Shown here: in pieces, positions 21,271 to 31,829 of the stretch
How the letters are laid out: each line of letters starts with the position of its first letter
Position numbering within the stretch: position 1 is the stretch's first letter
DNA from: Aricia agestis
Taxonomy: Eukaryota > Arthropoda > Insecta > Lepidoptera > Lycaenidae
Assembly: GCF_905147365.1 (NCBI RefSeq)
Contig: NC_056407.1
Location: 14,161,001 to 14,225,000, forward strand
Reading direction: 5' to 3'
Length of the DNA stretch: 64,000 bases
Translations under genes and position numbers: made by a program
Notes under the pieces: model-generated
What the model saw: the letters and a program-made list of their open reading frames with translations, nothing else
Told to the model about the DNA's origin: nothing
The model's database searches: none

Positions 21271-21409
21271 CGAGTTATAGACGGCCTCGAAGATGCTGTT
21301 CCAAGCCAGCGCGGTGGCGAGTGCCGCGGCCGCGAACAGCATCGCCGCGCCGCACGCCACGCGCCGCCACTGCGGCCGGTGACGCATCGCGCACACACCA
21401 CCACCCGCC
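21271..21409 (-). CDS. Scavenger receptor class B (CD36 family), coding exon 2
   Basis: A 139-bp exon giving the last base of Lys41 and residues 42-87. The acceptor GTTTGTTTCAG precedes 21409 and donor GTAAAT follows 21271. After a basic stretch (MRHRPQWRR) comes a hydrophobic segment from about residue 58 to 77 (VACGAAMLFAAAALATALAW) and then NSIFEAVYNS, matching the single N-terminal membrane helix that anchors CD36/SR-B proteins just before the ectodomain. The exon is strongly GC-rich. Met49 inside this exon could be an alternative start, but phase and splice match favour continuation from exon 1. It leads in phase 0 into QLALSPSS of exon 3. Confidence 0.88.
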
Positions 21410-21419
21410 CTGAAACAAA

Positions 21420-21930
21420 CACGCATTTCAATTCCAGGAAATTCCTAAATTGCTGCCTTACTCCCTGAAGAAAGACAAAAAACATCCGTCCTTAGGGCAT
21501 CACGTCTCACGTTCATGTCTGACCAACTGAGGGTGCCCCAGAAGAAGGACAAAAAACATTCGACCTTAGGGCATCATGCTCGATTCTAGTTTACATACGG
21601 ATGGGGAGGGGGGGGGTACACAGTACACAGGCATGGATTGCTTAGGGCATCAAGTAGCCTTAATCCGTTACTGTTTAGAACTAATCAGACTCGTAAATCA
21701 AAAAAGTTTCGGGGGTAAGACTGCTGCACTAAAGGCTCCAAACATTCGCTCGCGAGTTAGTTATGTATATTCTATCTTGCAACAGCAATGCAACTGGCGG
21801 TTAATATCAGATAATATAATTTTCTCCTGTACGACCTATCACCTAACTGATCGTGCTTAAACAATTAGGGAATGTTTAAACGATTCCGGTGACCGGTCAG
21901 ATCGGCCCACGTCAGTCCGTCCAGGCCTTG
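21420..21930. other. Intron 1 sequence beside exon 2 with short tandem duplication
   Basis: A ~75-bp spaced direct repeat (21466-21503 and 21541-21578) shares GACAAAAAACATYCG and CCTTAGGGCATCA. Otherwise unassigned. The 94-codon plus frame at 21576 has no recognisable domain. Confidence 0.45.
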
Positions 21931-21936
21931 TACCAT

Positions 21937-22062
21937 GAAACTGTTTTGAGACTCAAATAATCGGACGAAAATGCTGCGTCCTACTCTAACAAACGTGAAA
22001 TGACACTTGTTAGAACAGGACGCAGCATTCTTGTCCGATTGTTTGAGTCTCAAAACAGTTTC
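21937..22062. mobile_element. 126-bp hairpin MITE
   Basis: Arms of about 50 bp beginning GAAACTGTTTTGAGACTCAA, with small indels and a short loop around ACAAACGTGAAATG. Confidence 0.75.
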
Positions 22063-22305
22063 GTAGCAGGCCTACAGGTTCATTGCTCCTCCCCTTAATT
22101 ATTATAGGAGTTACTCCAACCGAAGTTCGTTAAACTAATATGTATTCTGTGCCGAAGCATTATAGCAGCTTTAACGAAGAAAATGTTATTGTCTTGATGA
22201 GTTTGCTACAGCCTACAACTAAGTAATGTAGCACTAGATAAATTATAATAGAAAATATGCAATGCAATAAGAAGTTCAGGAAGGTAATGACGACGGTCCA
22301 ATACA

Positions 22306-22644
22306 TTTTTTTTAATGAAATAAGGGGACAAACGAGCAAACGGGTCACCTGATGGAAAGCAACTTCCGTCGCCCATGGACACTCGCAGCATCAAAAGGGC
22401 TGCAGGTGCGTTGCCGGCCTTTTAAGTGCTCCTTTCCTGCGACTTTCCTGCATTTTAAGAGGGTATTAGGAGAGGGGAGGGTAGGGATGGGAAGGGAAGG
22501 GAATAGGGTAGGGGATTAGGCCTCCGGTAAACTCACTCACTCGGCGAAACACAGCGCAAGCGCTGTTTCACGCCGGTTTTCTGTGAGAACGTGGTATTTC
22601 TCCGGTCGAGCTGGCCCATTCGTGCCGAAGCATGGCTCTCCCAC
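22306..22644 (-). mobile_element. SINE family C, copy 5 (reverse)
   Basis: Full-length reverse copy, with an extra CTCCTTTCCTGCGACTTTCC insertion near 22429-22460. Confidence 0.8.
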
Positions 22645-22923
22645 ATTGGATTACCATAATAATATATTATGATCGTGTCAACTGCGGAAAGCCTTTAATT
22701 CAGCTTTATCGTGAAGGCTAGACCGGATATTTAAATTACCCTCAAACAAGCCAGACTGGAATATATTTACCGGTATTCAATGAAATATTGTAATTAGACA
22801 TATTGTATAATAAAGTAAAATGTATTTTAGTAACCTTTGGACAATCATAAGTATTGTAAAATATTTTATCATAAGTATTGTAAAAATATCTTAATAAGTA
22901 AGTATTTAGGTAATAATAAACGG

Positions 22924-23373
22924 TGAAGTACGAGTCGGACTCGCGCACGAAGGGTTCCGTACCAGTAAGTATACAGCAAAATTAAACCAAAAATTGTGTT
23001 TTTTGTATGGGAGCCCCCCTTAATTATTTAATTTATTTAAATTTTATCATAAATTATTAAAGTACAAATACAACTGAGTATTTTGTGAATATTTCAAGTG
23101 CCTATGTGTTGTCATTATTGATATCGAGCAACAAATACCAAAAAATCACGTTTGTTGCATGGGAATTGGGAGCCCCCTTAAGTATTTAATTTATTTTGTT
23201 TTTAGTATTTGTTGTTATAGCGGCAACAGATATACACAATCTGTGAAAATTTCAGAAGTCTAGCTATAGCGGTTCTTGATTCTGGAGACATCCTGGAGAC
23301 CTACAGACAGACTGACATACATCGAAGTCTTAGTAATAGGGTTCCGTTTTTACCCTTTGGGTACGGAACCCTA
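22924..23373 (+). repeat. Family D, full-length copy
   Basis: From GTACGAGTCGGACTCGCGCA to TTTGGGTACGGAACCCTA. It has two GGGAGCCCCC-type blocks 160 bp apart and GTTATAGCGGCAACAGATAT before the CAGACAGAC tract. Ends GTTCCGTACC / GGTACGGAAC are inverted to one another. Confidence 0.75.
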
Positions 23374-23389
23374 GCGGTAGGTAGGTAGG

Positions 23390-23485
23390 ACCCTAGGTAG
23401 CGGCAACAGATATACATAATCTGTGAAAATTTTAACTCTCTAGCTATTACCGTTCTTGAGTGACAGCCTGGAGACAGACAGACAT

Positions 23486-23520
<35 letters not shown>

Positions 23521-23957
23521 GGCAGACAGACAGACTGACGAACAGACGGACAGACAACGAAGTCTAAGGTTGGGTTGCACCAACTAACTTTAACTATAAC
23601 TACAGTGCAAAATGTCAAATCTTAGTTAAAGTTAAATATGGCGTCCAAGGACGCCATATTTAACAGGAATTTAACTGAAAATTTACTATGTTTTACAGTG
23701 TTATATTTTTCCTGTCGAATTTTACGGATAATTCAATTTTTTATACCCCCAATCCCGTTACCTGTAGCTTCAATAAAAAAAAATAAACGCAACAGACATC
23801 TGTCAATTTCTCCGCTTAAAGTTAAGGTTAAAGTTAAAGCTAAAGGGCGCCATATTTAACTATAACCATAACTTTAACTTTAACTTTACCACGCCTCTGG
23901 TGAAACCCAACTTTAGGAATAGGTTCCCGTTTTTACCCTTTGGGTACGGAACCCTAA
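23390..23957 (+). repeat. Family D, 3' part interrupted by a MITE
   Basis: TAGCGGCAACAGATATACAT to ACGAAGTCT (23564) resumes after the insert at GGAATAGGTTCCCGTTTTTA and ends TTTGGGTACGGAACCCTA. The uninterrupted copies show the empty site. Confidence 0.8.
23565..23915. mobile_element. 351-bp MITE inserted in family D
   Basis: Ends TAAGGTTGGGTTGCACCA and the inverse of TAAAGTTGGGTTTCACCA. The interior has GTTAAAGTTAAA-type repeats and a 34-bp palindrome (23635-23668) around GGCGTCCAAGGACGCC. Confidence 0.75.
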
Positions 23958-24075
23958 AAATTAATTGTGTTATTATTGTTTAACATTGTGCTCTACTATT
24001 TAATCTACATACGAGGGCTGCCTTTTAAGTTTTGTCGTTTGGAATAAATACATTATACAGGCAATCTAATAGATT

Positions 24076-24210
24076 ATCACCATTTATTGTTTTTTTAAGA
24101 ATTCTTCGCGATATTTAAAATGCTTTTGCATGCGTTCAAACCAGTTTTAAAAACATTTATTCCAGTCCGAAGTTGGGTAGTCAAAATGGTCGATTTTTAC
24201 ACGTGGATAG
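24076..24210 (-). pseudogene. Mariner-type transposase C-terminal remnant
   Basis: The minus strand encodes RVKIDHFDYPTSDWNKCF, a stop, then NWFERMQKHFKYREEF and a terminal stop near 24076. The W-x-K-C-F / W-x-x-R-M-Q-K pattern is the usual end of mariner-family transposases. The internal stop shows it is inactive. Codons further upstream are too degraded to follow. Confidence 0.6.
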
Positions 24211-24720
24211 AGTATGCCGTCTTAGAACTGATGTTGAAATTTTTAAATTTGACGTATTATGACGAAAATCGTCGCTAGGGTTGTTAACTTGTTACCTACG
24301 AATTTAAAACTATGACATATTCGCTGGACGTGTTCCTGTTTGGTCGTATTGTTGTTTGTGTTTTGGCACATGCGATTAAAATTGTCAGAATCCAATTTTG
24401 AAATCATTATTTTTAATATTTAAAAATAAATTATATCAGCCAGCGCGAGGCACATTCCTTTCATAGTCCTAGTGAAACCCGACGAATTTGACAGATATTG
24501 AAACCTGTCCGTCTCTTTGCAGTCGAACTACTGGTAGTTATGTCTATTGTGATATGGGTATCAAATGAAAGGGCTCATTGAGATTAACTTGTAAACGAAT
24601 GTAATGTCATTCTACATCCAATATGGCGTCTCATTCAAGGTAGGGGGAAATAGTTATTTTTAATGCACTTCTGCAATATAGGTATCAAACAAAAAGGCTC
24701 ATTAAGAGACAATTGAAAAG

Positions 24721-25280
24721 TCGTGTCGTGTCGTGTCGTGTCGTGTCGTGTCGTGTCGTGTCGTGTCGTGTCGTGTCGTGTCGTGTCGTGTCGTGTCGTG
24801 TCGTGTCGTGTCGTGTCGTGTCGTGTCGTGTCGTGTCGTGTCGTGTCGTGTCGTGTCGTGTCGTGTCGTGTCGTGTCGTGTCGTGTCGTGTCGTGTCGTG
24901 TCGTGTCGTGTCGTGTCGTGTCGTGTCGTGTCGTGTCGTGTCGTGTCGTGTCGTGTCGTGTCGTGTCGTGTCGTGTCGTGTCGTGTCGTGTCGTGTCGTG
25001 TCGTGTCGTGTCGTGTCGTGTCGTGTCGTGTCGTGTCGTGTCGTGTCGTGTCGTGTCGTGTCGTGTCGTGTCGTGTCGTGTCGTGTCGTGTCGTGTCGTG
25101 TCGTGTCGTGTCGTGTCGTGTCGTGTCGTGTCGTGTCGTGTCGTGTCGTGTCGTGTCGTGTCGTGTCGTGTCGTGTCGTGTCGTGTCGTGTCGTGTCGTG
25201 TCGTGTCGTGTCGTGTCGTGTCGTGTCGTGTCGTGTCGTGTCGTGTCGTGTCGTGTCGTGTCGTGTCGTGTCGTGTCGTG
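24721..25280 (+). repeat. Perfect TCGTG pentamer satellite, 112 units
   Basis: 560 bp of uninterrupted TCGTG with no visible substitution, ending in a TCGGG variant. Because 5 is not a multiple of 3, all frames are open (VSCRV... on one strand, DTTRH... on the other). These long frames are artefacts. A hairpin (GGCATT-AGAA-AATGCC, 25284-25299) follows directly. Confidence 0.95.
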
Positions 25281-25616
25281 TCGGGCATTAGAAAATGCCT
25301 GGTTGAAACCGGTCATTTTTCTTAAGTGATATTTGATTTTTTTGTCGTAGAATTAAGTACGATTTCTTAAAGACTAAAATTAAGTCAATCAGATTTTAAA
25401 AAATTATTGAAACAAAACAAAATACAATCAAGCTGACTTAAGAAATCTAGTCAGAGAGATAAAAATCTAGTCAGAGATATAACTAAAAAACAAAAAATAA
25501 ATTATAAGCAAAAAACTTTTTGAAAAAAAGCTTTTATTTAAATGCTTACTTTAAAAAGAAGAAAATAAATTTCCCCTTAAAAATTCTAACTAATAAGTTG
25601 TAACCTCAATATACTA

Positions 25617-25965
25617 CTACTGTTGCCCGCGACTTCGTTCGCGTGGACTTCAGTTTATCGCTCGCGGTGTCAAAAAAATTGGTGTCAAAAGCTTTTTAAA
25701 ACCCTGGTAACCCTTAAAGGAGTGAGCACACTGAGACGGGCCGTGCCGGGGTTCAGCGTGCCGGGGCTCATCTCGAAAATCCGCCTCCATGCAGTTTGTA
25801 TGGAAGCGGAAATCCGCTGCGCCCCGAAACAGTGTGCGATACGCGCATCCGCTTCCATACAAATTGTATGGAGGCGGATTTTTGCGATAAGCCCTGGCAC
25901 GGTGCGTCTCAGTGTGCTCACTCCTTCAATCAAAATACCCAAAACAGCAGTGTAGTGTGCACATA
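25617..25965 (-). mobile_element. Family B arm carrying a different palindrome
   Basis: Begins CTACTGTTGCCCGCGACTTC. At the site where other copies have the 73-bp palindrome, this one has a 206-bp palindrome (25719-25924; ends GGAGTGAGCACACTGAGAC and inverse, core CGCCTCCATGCAGTTTGTAT). Overlapping frames on both strands come from the palindrome. Confidence 0.75.
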
Positions 25966-26504
25966 ATATATTTTTTTTAAATTAAACTTTTTTATACCAA
26001 ATTTTAAGGGCGCTTATTTAGCTTAACACAACTTAGCTGCATTACACAACTTTAGCTTTACCCATAAACTATTTAGTAGTTATTATTGGTATGCTGTTGT
26101 TTCTGATATCTATGTTGGTAGGTGAGTTATTTGATGACGTGTATAACAATCGAAAGAATCGAAAAATTAAACTCAACATGGTACCACTTAGTTATGAAAT
26201 AATTTATTTTGATAAGGATTATCAGCATGAGTAAAATAAATACTATTAAATGTAGTCCAAAAAAAAATCAAGATTTTGAAATAAAAAAAATGGTTGTTGT
26301 GCCTCAATCGACATAGATAGGTATAGTGTGTCGCGGACATTTTTGTATACTTATATTTATAAGACCTACATTTACTTAGAACATTGTATGGTTCTGTCTT
26401 TTATAGTTTAGGCAGCGTACGCAAAATAAGTAACTTTTATGGTTGATTTTTTTCACCTTGTGTCAGAAAAATCCAAATATCTTACGGAACCCTATATTTT
26501 CCAA

Positions 26505-26687
26505 AATAAAAAGTAGCCTATGTTACTCGTAAATAATGTAGCTTTCGAATGGTGAAAGAATTTTTAAAATCGGTCCAGTAGTTTTTGAGCCTATTCATTA
26601 CAATTAAACAAACAAACAAACAAACAAACAAACAAACATACAAACAAACAAACAAAGTTTACCTCTTTATAATATTAGTATAGACAA
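26505..26687 (-). repeat. RTE-like 3' tail with (CAAA)n
   Basis: AAAAGTAGCCTATGTTACTC, TTTAAAATCGGTCCAGTAGT, an (AAAC)n array at 26607-26655 and CTTTATAATATTAGTATAGA. Same tail architecture as the (TCTG)n units with a different tetranucleotide. Confidence 0.7.
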
Positions 26688-27145
26688 TTTGCATTATAAT
26701 AAAAGCTTGTCGCGAGACTTAACAATCTGTCAATATTTAATTACTTTAATAAAATAAAAAATATAATATCAGTTTACTCAGTTATTAGCAAATCACGCGA
26801 CAAGCGATTTTATTATCATGCAAATTGTATAATATATTGAGGTTACAACTTAATAGTTAGAATTTTTAAGGGGAAATTTATTTCTTATGTTTTTGAAATC
26901 CAAATACAAGGAGATTAAAATCCTTCTGTGTTAAAATCCCATTACCCATAAGGTTTTTTTTTTCAATGATCGTGGGAAGTTTACAAACGACAGAGCTTAA
27001 AAGGCAGCCCCCGTAGTACTATAATATAATTTATGACAAAAATTATTCTAGTCTAGATTTTTTTAGCCGTTTTGCGATAGCATAAAGTCTTAGATATACG
27101 GAATAAATAAAATTATAGGGGATTCAAAATTGCAAAGATACTCAC

Positions 27146-27267
27146 TTTTCGATATTTCTCCTCTTGTCGACAAAACATTCTTTCAGTGCCACTTTGTAAT
27201 TGGTTCTACACAAACTTTTTTCATGTCTTTTCACAAACTCCGTAGTCGGTAAATAAACACTGTCCAT
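27146..27267 (-). CDS. Scavenger receptor class B (CD36 family), first coding exon
   Basis: The ATG at 27267-27265 opens 40 codons plus two bases, ending at a consensus donor GTGAGT (27145-27140). An in-frame TAA lies 9 bases upstream of the ATG, so this Met is the likely start. The peptide begins MDSVYLPTTEFVKRHEKSLC and is basic and hydrophilic, as expected for a cytoplasmic N-terminus before the helix in exon 2. The split codon AA|G joins exon 2 exactly in phase. Sequence alone does not prove it is spliced to exon 2: no motif of the family lies in it, and CD36-family cytoplasmic tails are often shorter. Promoter and 5'UTR cannot be placed. Confidence 0.65.
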
Positions 27268-27915
27268 ATTTACTTAACTCAAGTAATTATTTGTTTTTAT
27301 TTAATTTAATTTAAGGCATGAGATATGATACAGGACAACGTTACAAGTGATACGTGAGGTCAAAATATTGGTCGAGTCGCGCATGAAACTTGTATTTATG
27401 TTAATTCATAATATATCTGTGCATGATCTCAAGTTTTAAGGCCTTCAGAGATGAGAGGCTTTTTACACCAGCAGACATAATTTTGATAGTAGTTTGCATT
27501 TAGTGTATCACGTAGTTTTATACAATGCAATGACCTTTTTAAAACTGCTAGACTTTTACGATGATTTATTTTATTTGCCAATTTTTGAGTGCACATATAA
27601 TATTATGAATACAGGTTTTTTTAACAAAAGAAATAACTTCGTTCCATTCGGGTGTCTCTTGATACCTCTCAAGTTTTTTTAATAGATAAGTAAACGTTTA
27701 ATAATAAAATTGAAAAATATGACAGCGAAAAATTTAATTGAGATTTTCGTTTTTGTACTGTGCCTTTGTTAGTTATATTGAGCGGTGTGTCGCTCAGGGC
27801 GGGCATAAGGCTACTTGACCTATACTCATATTTCTAGTAGAACTTGGCCTAGGAAATCGTATTTCACCCTTATCATGAAGCTTATCTTATATCTTTAAAC
27901 GAGCAATTCTTGTAT
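27268..27915. other. Sequence upstream of the first coding exon
   Basis: Expected to contain the 5'UTR or promoter of the receptor gene, but no convincing TATA box/initiator or upstream exon is visible. A repeat fragment (AACTTCGTTCCATTCGGGTG, 27637) is shared with 18.1 kb. Confidence 0.4.
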
Positions 27916-27916
27916 A

Positions 27917-28390
<474 letters not shown>

Positions 28391-28444
28391 AGCTTATGAT
28401 TGATAAATAAAGTCGATTTGAAAATATAATTTAATCTAATCTAT

Positions 28445-28780
28445 CTTTTTTTTTTTTATGAAATAAGGGGGCAAACGAGCAAACGGGTCACCTGATGGAA
28501 AGCAACTTCCGTCGCCCATGAACACTCGCAGCATCAGAAGAGCTGCAAGTGCGTTGCCGGCCTTTTAAGAGGGAATAGGGTAATAGGGGAGGGTAGGGAA
28601 GGGAAGGGAATAGTTTAGGGTAGGGAAGGGAATAGGGTAGGGGTTAGGGGATTGAGCCTCCGGTAAACTCACTCACTCGGCGAAACACAGCGCAAGCGCT
28701 GTTTCACGCCGGTTTTCTGTGAGAACGTGGTATTTATCCGGTCGAGCCGGCTCATTCGTGCCGAAGCATGGCTCTCCCAC
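28445..28780 (-). mobile_element. SINE family C, copy 6 (reverse)
   Basis: Full-length reverse copy with an extended GGGAAGGGAATAG tract. Heads at 28780 and 10982 share the TATTTATCCGGTCGAGC variant. Confidence 0.8.
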
Positions 28781-28794
28781 GTATATCTATATAC

Positions 28795-29030
28795 TTATAC
28801 GCAAGGAAAAAATTTGTATCCCTTTTGTCGAAAAATGGGGAAACGTAAGTAAATGAAATTTTGCACAGTTATAGTTTATATTATGGTGAAGGAGTGTATC
28901 GAGCTAATATTATTTTGAAATTATGCTTTTATCATACATTTGTTTAACAAATAAAACATTACACACACTACAACACACACACATAGGAAAGATGACAGAT
29001 TTTTGAGTAAGAAGCCTATACGAACGAATT
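28795..29030 (-). repeat. Family F, reverse copy
   Basis: GAAAAATGGGGAAACGTAAG through TGCACAGTTATAGTTTATAT to GATGACAGATTTTTGAGT. Confidence 0.65.
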
Positions 29031-29048
29031 ATACTCTTTTATTTATGA

Positions 29049-29674
29049 CTAGCTGTTGCCCGCGACTTTGTCCGCGTGGACTTCAGTTTATAGCGCGCGA
29101 TGTCAACAAAATTGGTATCAAAAGCTTTTATAAAAAAACCCTGGTACCCCTTAAATCAAAACAGCTGTGCAGTGTGCAGATATTTCATTTTTTTAAATTA
29201 AAGTTTATATTTTATGCCAAATTTTAAAGCTTATTTAGCCCCCCAATTACACAACTTTACCCATAAACTATTTATCATTGATAGGTTTAAGATGGTTTAA
29301 GGTTACGTCACTGTATATAATATAAGTACTGACTTATTAAATAACGTAAAAAAGAAATAACAATCGAAAAAAATCGTAACCGAAATGTATGATGATACCA
29401 CCTCTTATAGAAAAATGTTGGGCAAGCGTTAGCGCGATGTAAGAGACGCACGGCGCCGTCTAGTATGAATTTTTGGAACTAACTTAATTTGAACAAATTT
29501 TCGTATTTTCACCCCTTACCACCCTTTTTTTCTAGTAAAAAAGTAGCCTATGTCCTTTCTCAGGCTTTAGACTATCTGTATACAAAATTTCATTACAATC
29601 GGTTCGGTAGTTTTGGCGTGAAAGCGAGACAGACAGACAGACAGACAGAGATACTTTCGCATTTATAATATTAG
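29049..29674 (-). mobile_element. Family B half-unit, copy b
   Basis: Same limits as 14113-14730, and close to it in sequence (both have AAAGATGTTGGGCAAGCGTT-like text), suggesting a common recent source distinct from the complete copies. Confidence 0.7.
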
Positions 29675-29693
29675 TATAGATTAGTATAGATTA

Positions 29694-30190
29694 AAGTCTG
29701 TTGACAGCAAGTTGACAAATTGAAAATGGATTATATTTTTTTATTGAATCTAAGATACTATTAGACAATGCTTACACGGCCAGTCTGAGATCAGCTGAGT
29801 CCCAGAGACAAGAATTGAAAAAAAATATGATAACGTCAATATTTTTTTGCAAAATATTATAGGTACCTAGTAGTCCTAATGTCGCTGAAACTCAGGTCGA
29901 ATTTCGACCATTGGGCGATCTCTAGTAATATATTAATTATACGCGAGAGAAAACTTTTGTACTTAGCCCTTTTGACGAAAAATGGGGAAACGTAGGTGAA
30001 TTAAATTTTGCACAGTTATAGTTTACTAGAGATCGCCCAATGGTCGAAATTCGACCTTAGTTTTAAGGGCATTAGGACTACTACCTATATATTGGAAAAA
30101 AAATTGACTTTATAATTTTTTTTTCAACTCTTGTCTCTGGGACTTAGCTGATCTCAGACTGGACGTGTAAGCATTGCCTATACTCGGCGC
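29694..30190. repeat. Inverted pair of family G around a family F fragment
   Basis: Left half (29694-29935) and right half (30046-30190) mirror each other through CTGAGATCAGCTGAGTCCCA and the 15-bp palindrome GGTCGAAATTCGACC. Family F sequence (29941-30036) lies in the loop. Single copies of family G occur at 32106-32290 and 62130-62343. Confidence 0.7.
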
Positions 30191-30231
30191 GGCGAACCTT
30201 GATCCCTATGACACTGACAGTTAATAACATG

Positions 30232-30438
30232 CCATTACAATGATATTCCATTAGAACTTTTAACAATTCTTAACATTTACAAGAAATTATCTCAATCTGA
30301 ATTCACGTTGACGTCCTGCAAAACTTACGTCATCACACAACGTAAGTTTTGCAGGACGTAAACGTAATTTCAGGTTGAGATAATTTCTTGTAAATGTTAA
30401 GAATTGTTAAAAGTTCCAACGGAATATCATTGTAATGG
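30232..30438. mobile_element. 207-bp near-perfect foldback
   Basis: 98-bp arms starting CCATTACAATGATATTCC, about 94% identical by eye, around an 11-base loop TCATCACACAA. No unpaired interior and no coding capacity. Confidence 0.85.
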
Positions 30439-30451
30439 TATAAAGCTACAT

Positions 30452-30481
30452 CCATACTAATATTATAAATGCGAAAGTATC

Positions 30482-30516
<35 letters not shown>

Positions 30517-30889
30517 TGCTTTCACGCCAAAACTACTGAACCGATTGCAATGAAATTTTGTACACAGTTATTCTAGAGTCTGAGAAAGGACATAGGCTAC
30601 ATTTTGATGTGGGAAAATATCTTATTTCCATGAAAATATCGATGAAAATGAATTCGCATTGCGCGTGGCCAGCGCTCATCCCGGGGGTCCTGGGTTCGAG
30701 TCCCGCAGGCGGAACAAAAAGTTTTCAATGTTCCTGGGTCTTGGATGTGTATTAAAATAAAATTTCAAAAATCTTAAACATATTTTATGTATAATATTAT
30801 AAAAAATCCAGAAATATATCGACGCAATGAACATTTTAGTTCTAATACGATTCAACAGATGGCGTTTCATTTTTTACTTTATTGTAGCA
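30452..30889 (+). repeat. Family A, copy 4
   Basis: Complete head, SINE-like part and a single short 3' region, ending at the family B insertion. (TCTG)n here has about eight units. Confidence 0.75.
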
Positions 30890-31817
30890 CTAGCTGTTGC
30901 CCGCGACTTCGTCCGCGTGGACTTTAGTTTATAGCGCGCGGTGTCAACAAAATTTGTGTCAAATTTAAAAACTTTTTAAAACCCTGGTAAGTGGTACCCC
31001 TCTTAGGGCCGCGCTACACTGGAATGGTAGCGCTGAAAGTGCTCGCCTCGCCGCTGCCATTCCGGTGAAGCGCGGCCCTTAATTAATCAAAATACCCAAA
31101 AACAGCTGTGCAGTGTGCACATAATCTATACTAATATTATAAATACGAAAGTATCTCTGTCTGTCTGTCTGTCTGTCAGTCTCGCTTTCACGCCAAACGC
31201 CAAAAGTATCTCTGTCTGTCTGTCTGTCTGTCAGTCTCGCTTTCACGCAAAACGCCAAAACTACCGAACCGATTGTAATGAAATTTTGTATACAGATAGT
31301 CTAAAGCCTGAGAAAGGACATAGGCTACTTTTTTACTGGAAAAAAGGGTTGTAAGGGGGTGAAAATGCGTAAATTTGTTCAAATTAAGTTAATTCCAACA
31401 ATTCATAATAGATGGCGCCGTGCGTCTTCTACATCGCGCTGACGCTTGCTCAAAAGTCTTCCTATAAGACGTGGTATCATCTTACATTTAAGTTTCGATT
31501 TTTTTCGATTGTTATATCTATTCTACGGTATTAAATAACTCAGTACTTTATCTGTGCAGTGACGTAACCTTAAATCTATCAATGATAAATAGTTTAAGGG
31601 TAAAGTTGTGTAATTGGAGCTAAATAAGCTTTAAAATTTGGCATAAAATATAAAGTTTAATATAAAAAAATTAAATACTTATTGTGTGCACACTGCACAG
31701 CTGTATTGATTTAAGGGGTACCAGGGTTTTTTTTATAAAAGCTTTTGACACCAATTTTGTTGACATCGCGCTCTATAAACTGAAGTCCACGCGGACGAAG
31801 TCGCGGGCAACAGCTAG
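30890..31817 (+). mobile_element. Foldback composite element (family B), copy 3
   Basis: Complete. Palindrome at 31006-31078 (with CACTGGAATGGTAGCG and GGTGAAGCG changes). The RTE-like head is duplicated: AAGTATCTCTGTCTG occurs at 31149 and 31205. Confidence 0.75.
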
Positions 31818-31829
31818 TAAAATTTATAA

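Larger units (their letters stand above)
25281..26885. mobile_element. Foldback element attached to the pentamer array, copy 1
   Basis: The sequence after the hairpin (25300-25490) and the foldback arm starting TTATAAGCAAAAAACTTTTT match 59312-59935 in reverse. The copy is split by a composite insertion (about 25617-26687), after which AATTTGCATTATAATAAAAG resumes the element. The right arm is truncated at 26885. Confidence 0.75.
24012..27013 (-). mobile_element. Mariner-like element, decayed, with nested insertions
   Basis: 30-bp terminal inverted repeats (24012-24041 and 26984-27013; CGAGGGCTGCCTTTTAAG outward, 27/30 identical) are flanked by TA dinucleotides, as for Tc1/mariner elements. 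The remnant transposase C-terminus at the left reads on the minus strand. The N-terminal coding half is missing, and a foldback element with a pentamer array and a family B fragment occupy the interior. It lies about 130 bp from exon 1 of the host gene. Confidence 0.7.

Noticed and set aside
24635..25329. Several overlapping ~200-codon open frames on both strands
   Set aside because: They are all translations of the TCGTG pentamer; every frame is open because the unit contains no stop. No gene.
25623..25955. Overlapping 70-110 codon frames on both strands
   Set aside because: Mirror-image frames of a 206-bp palindrome; no domain.
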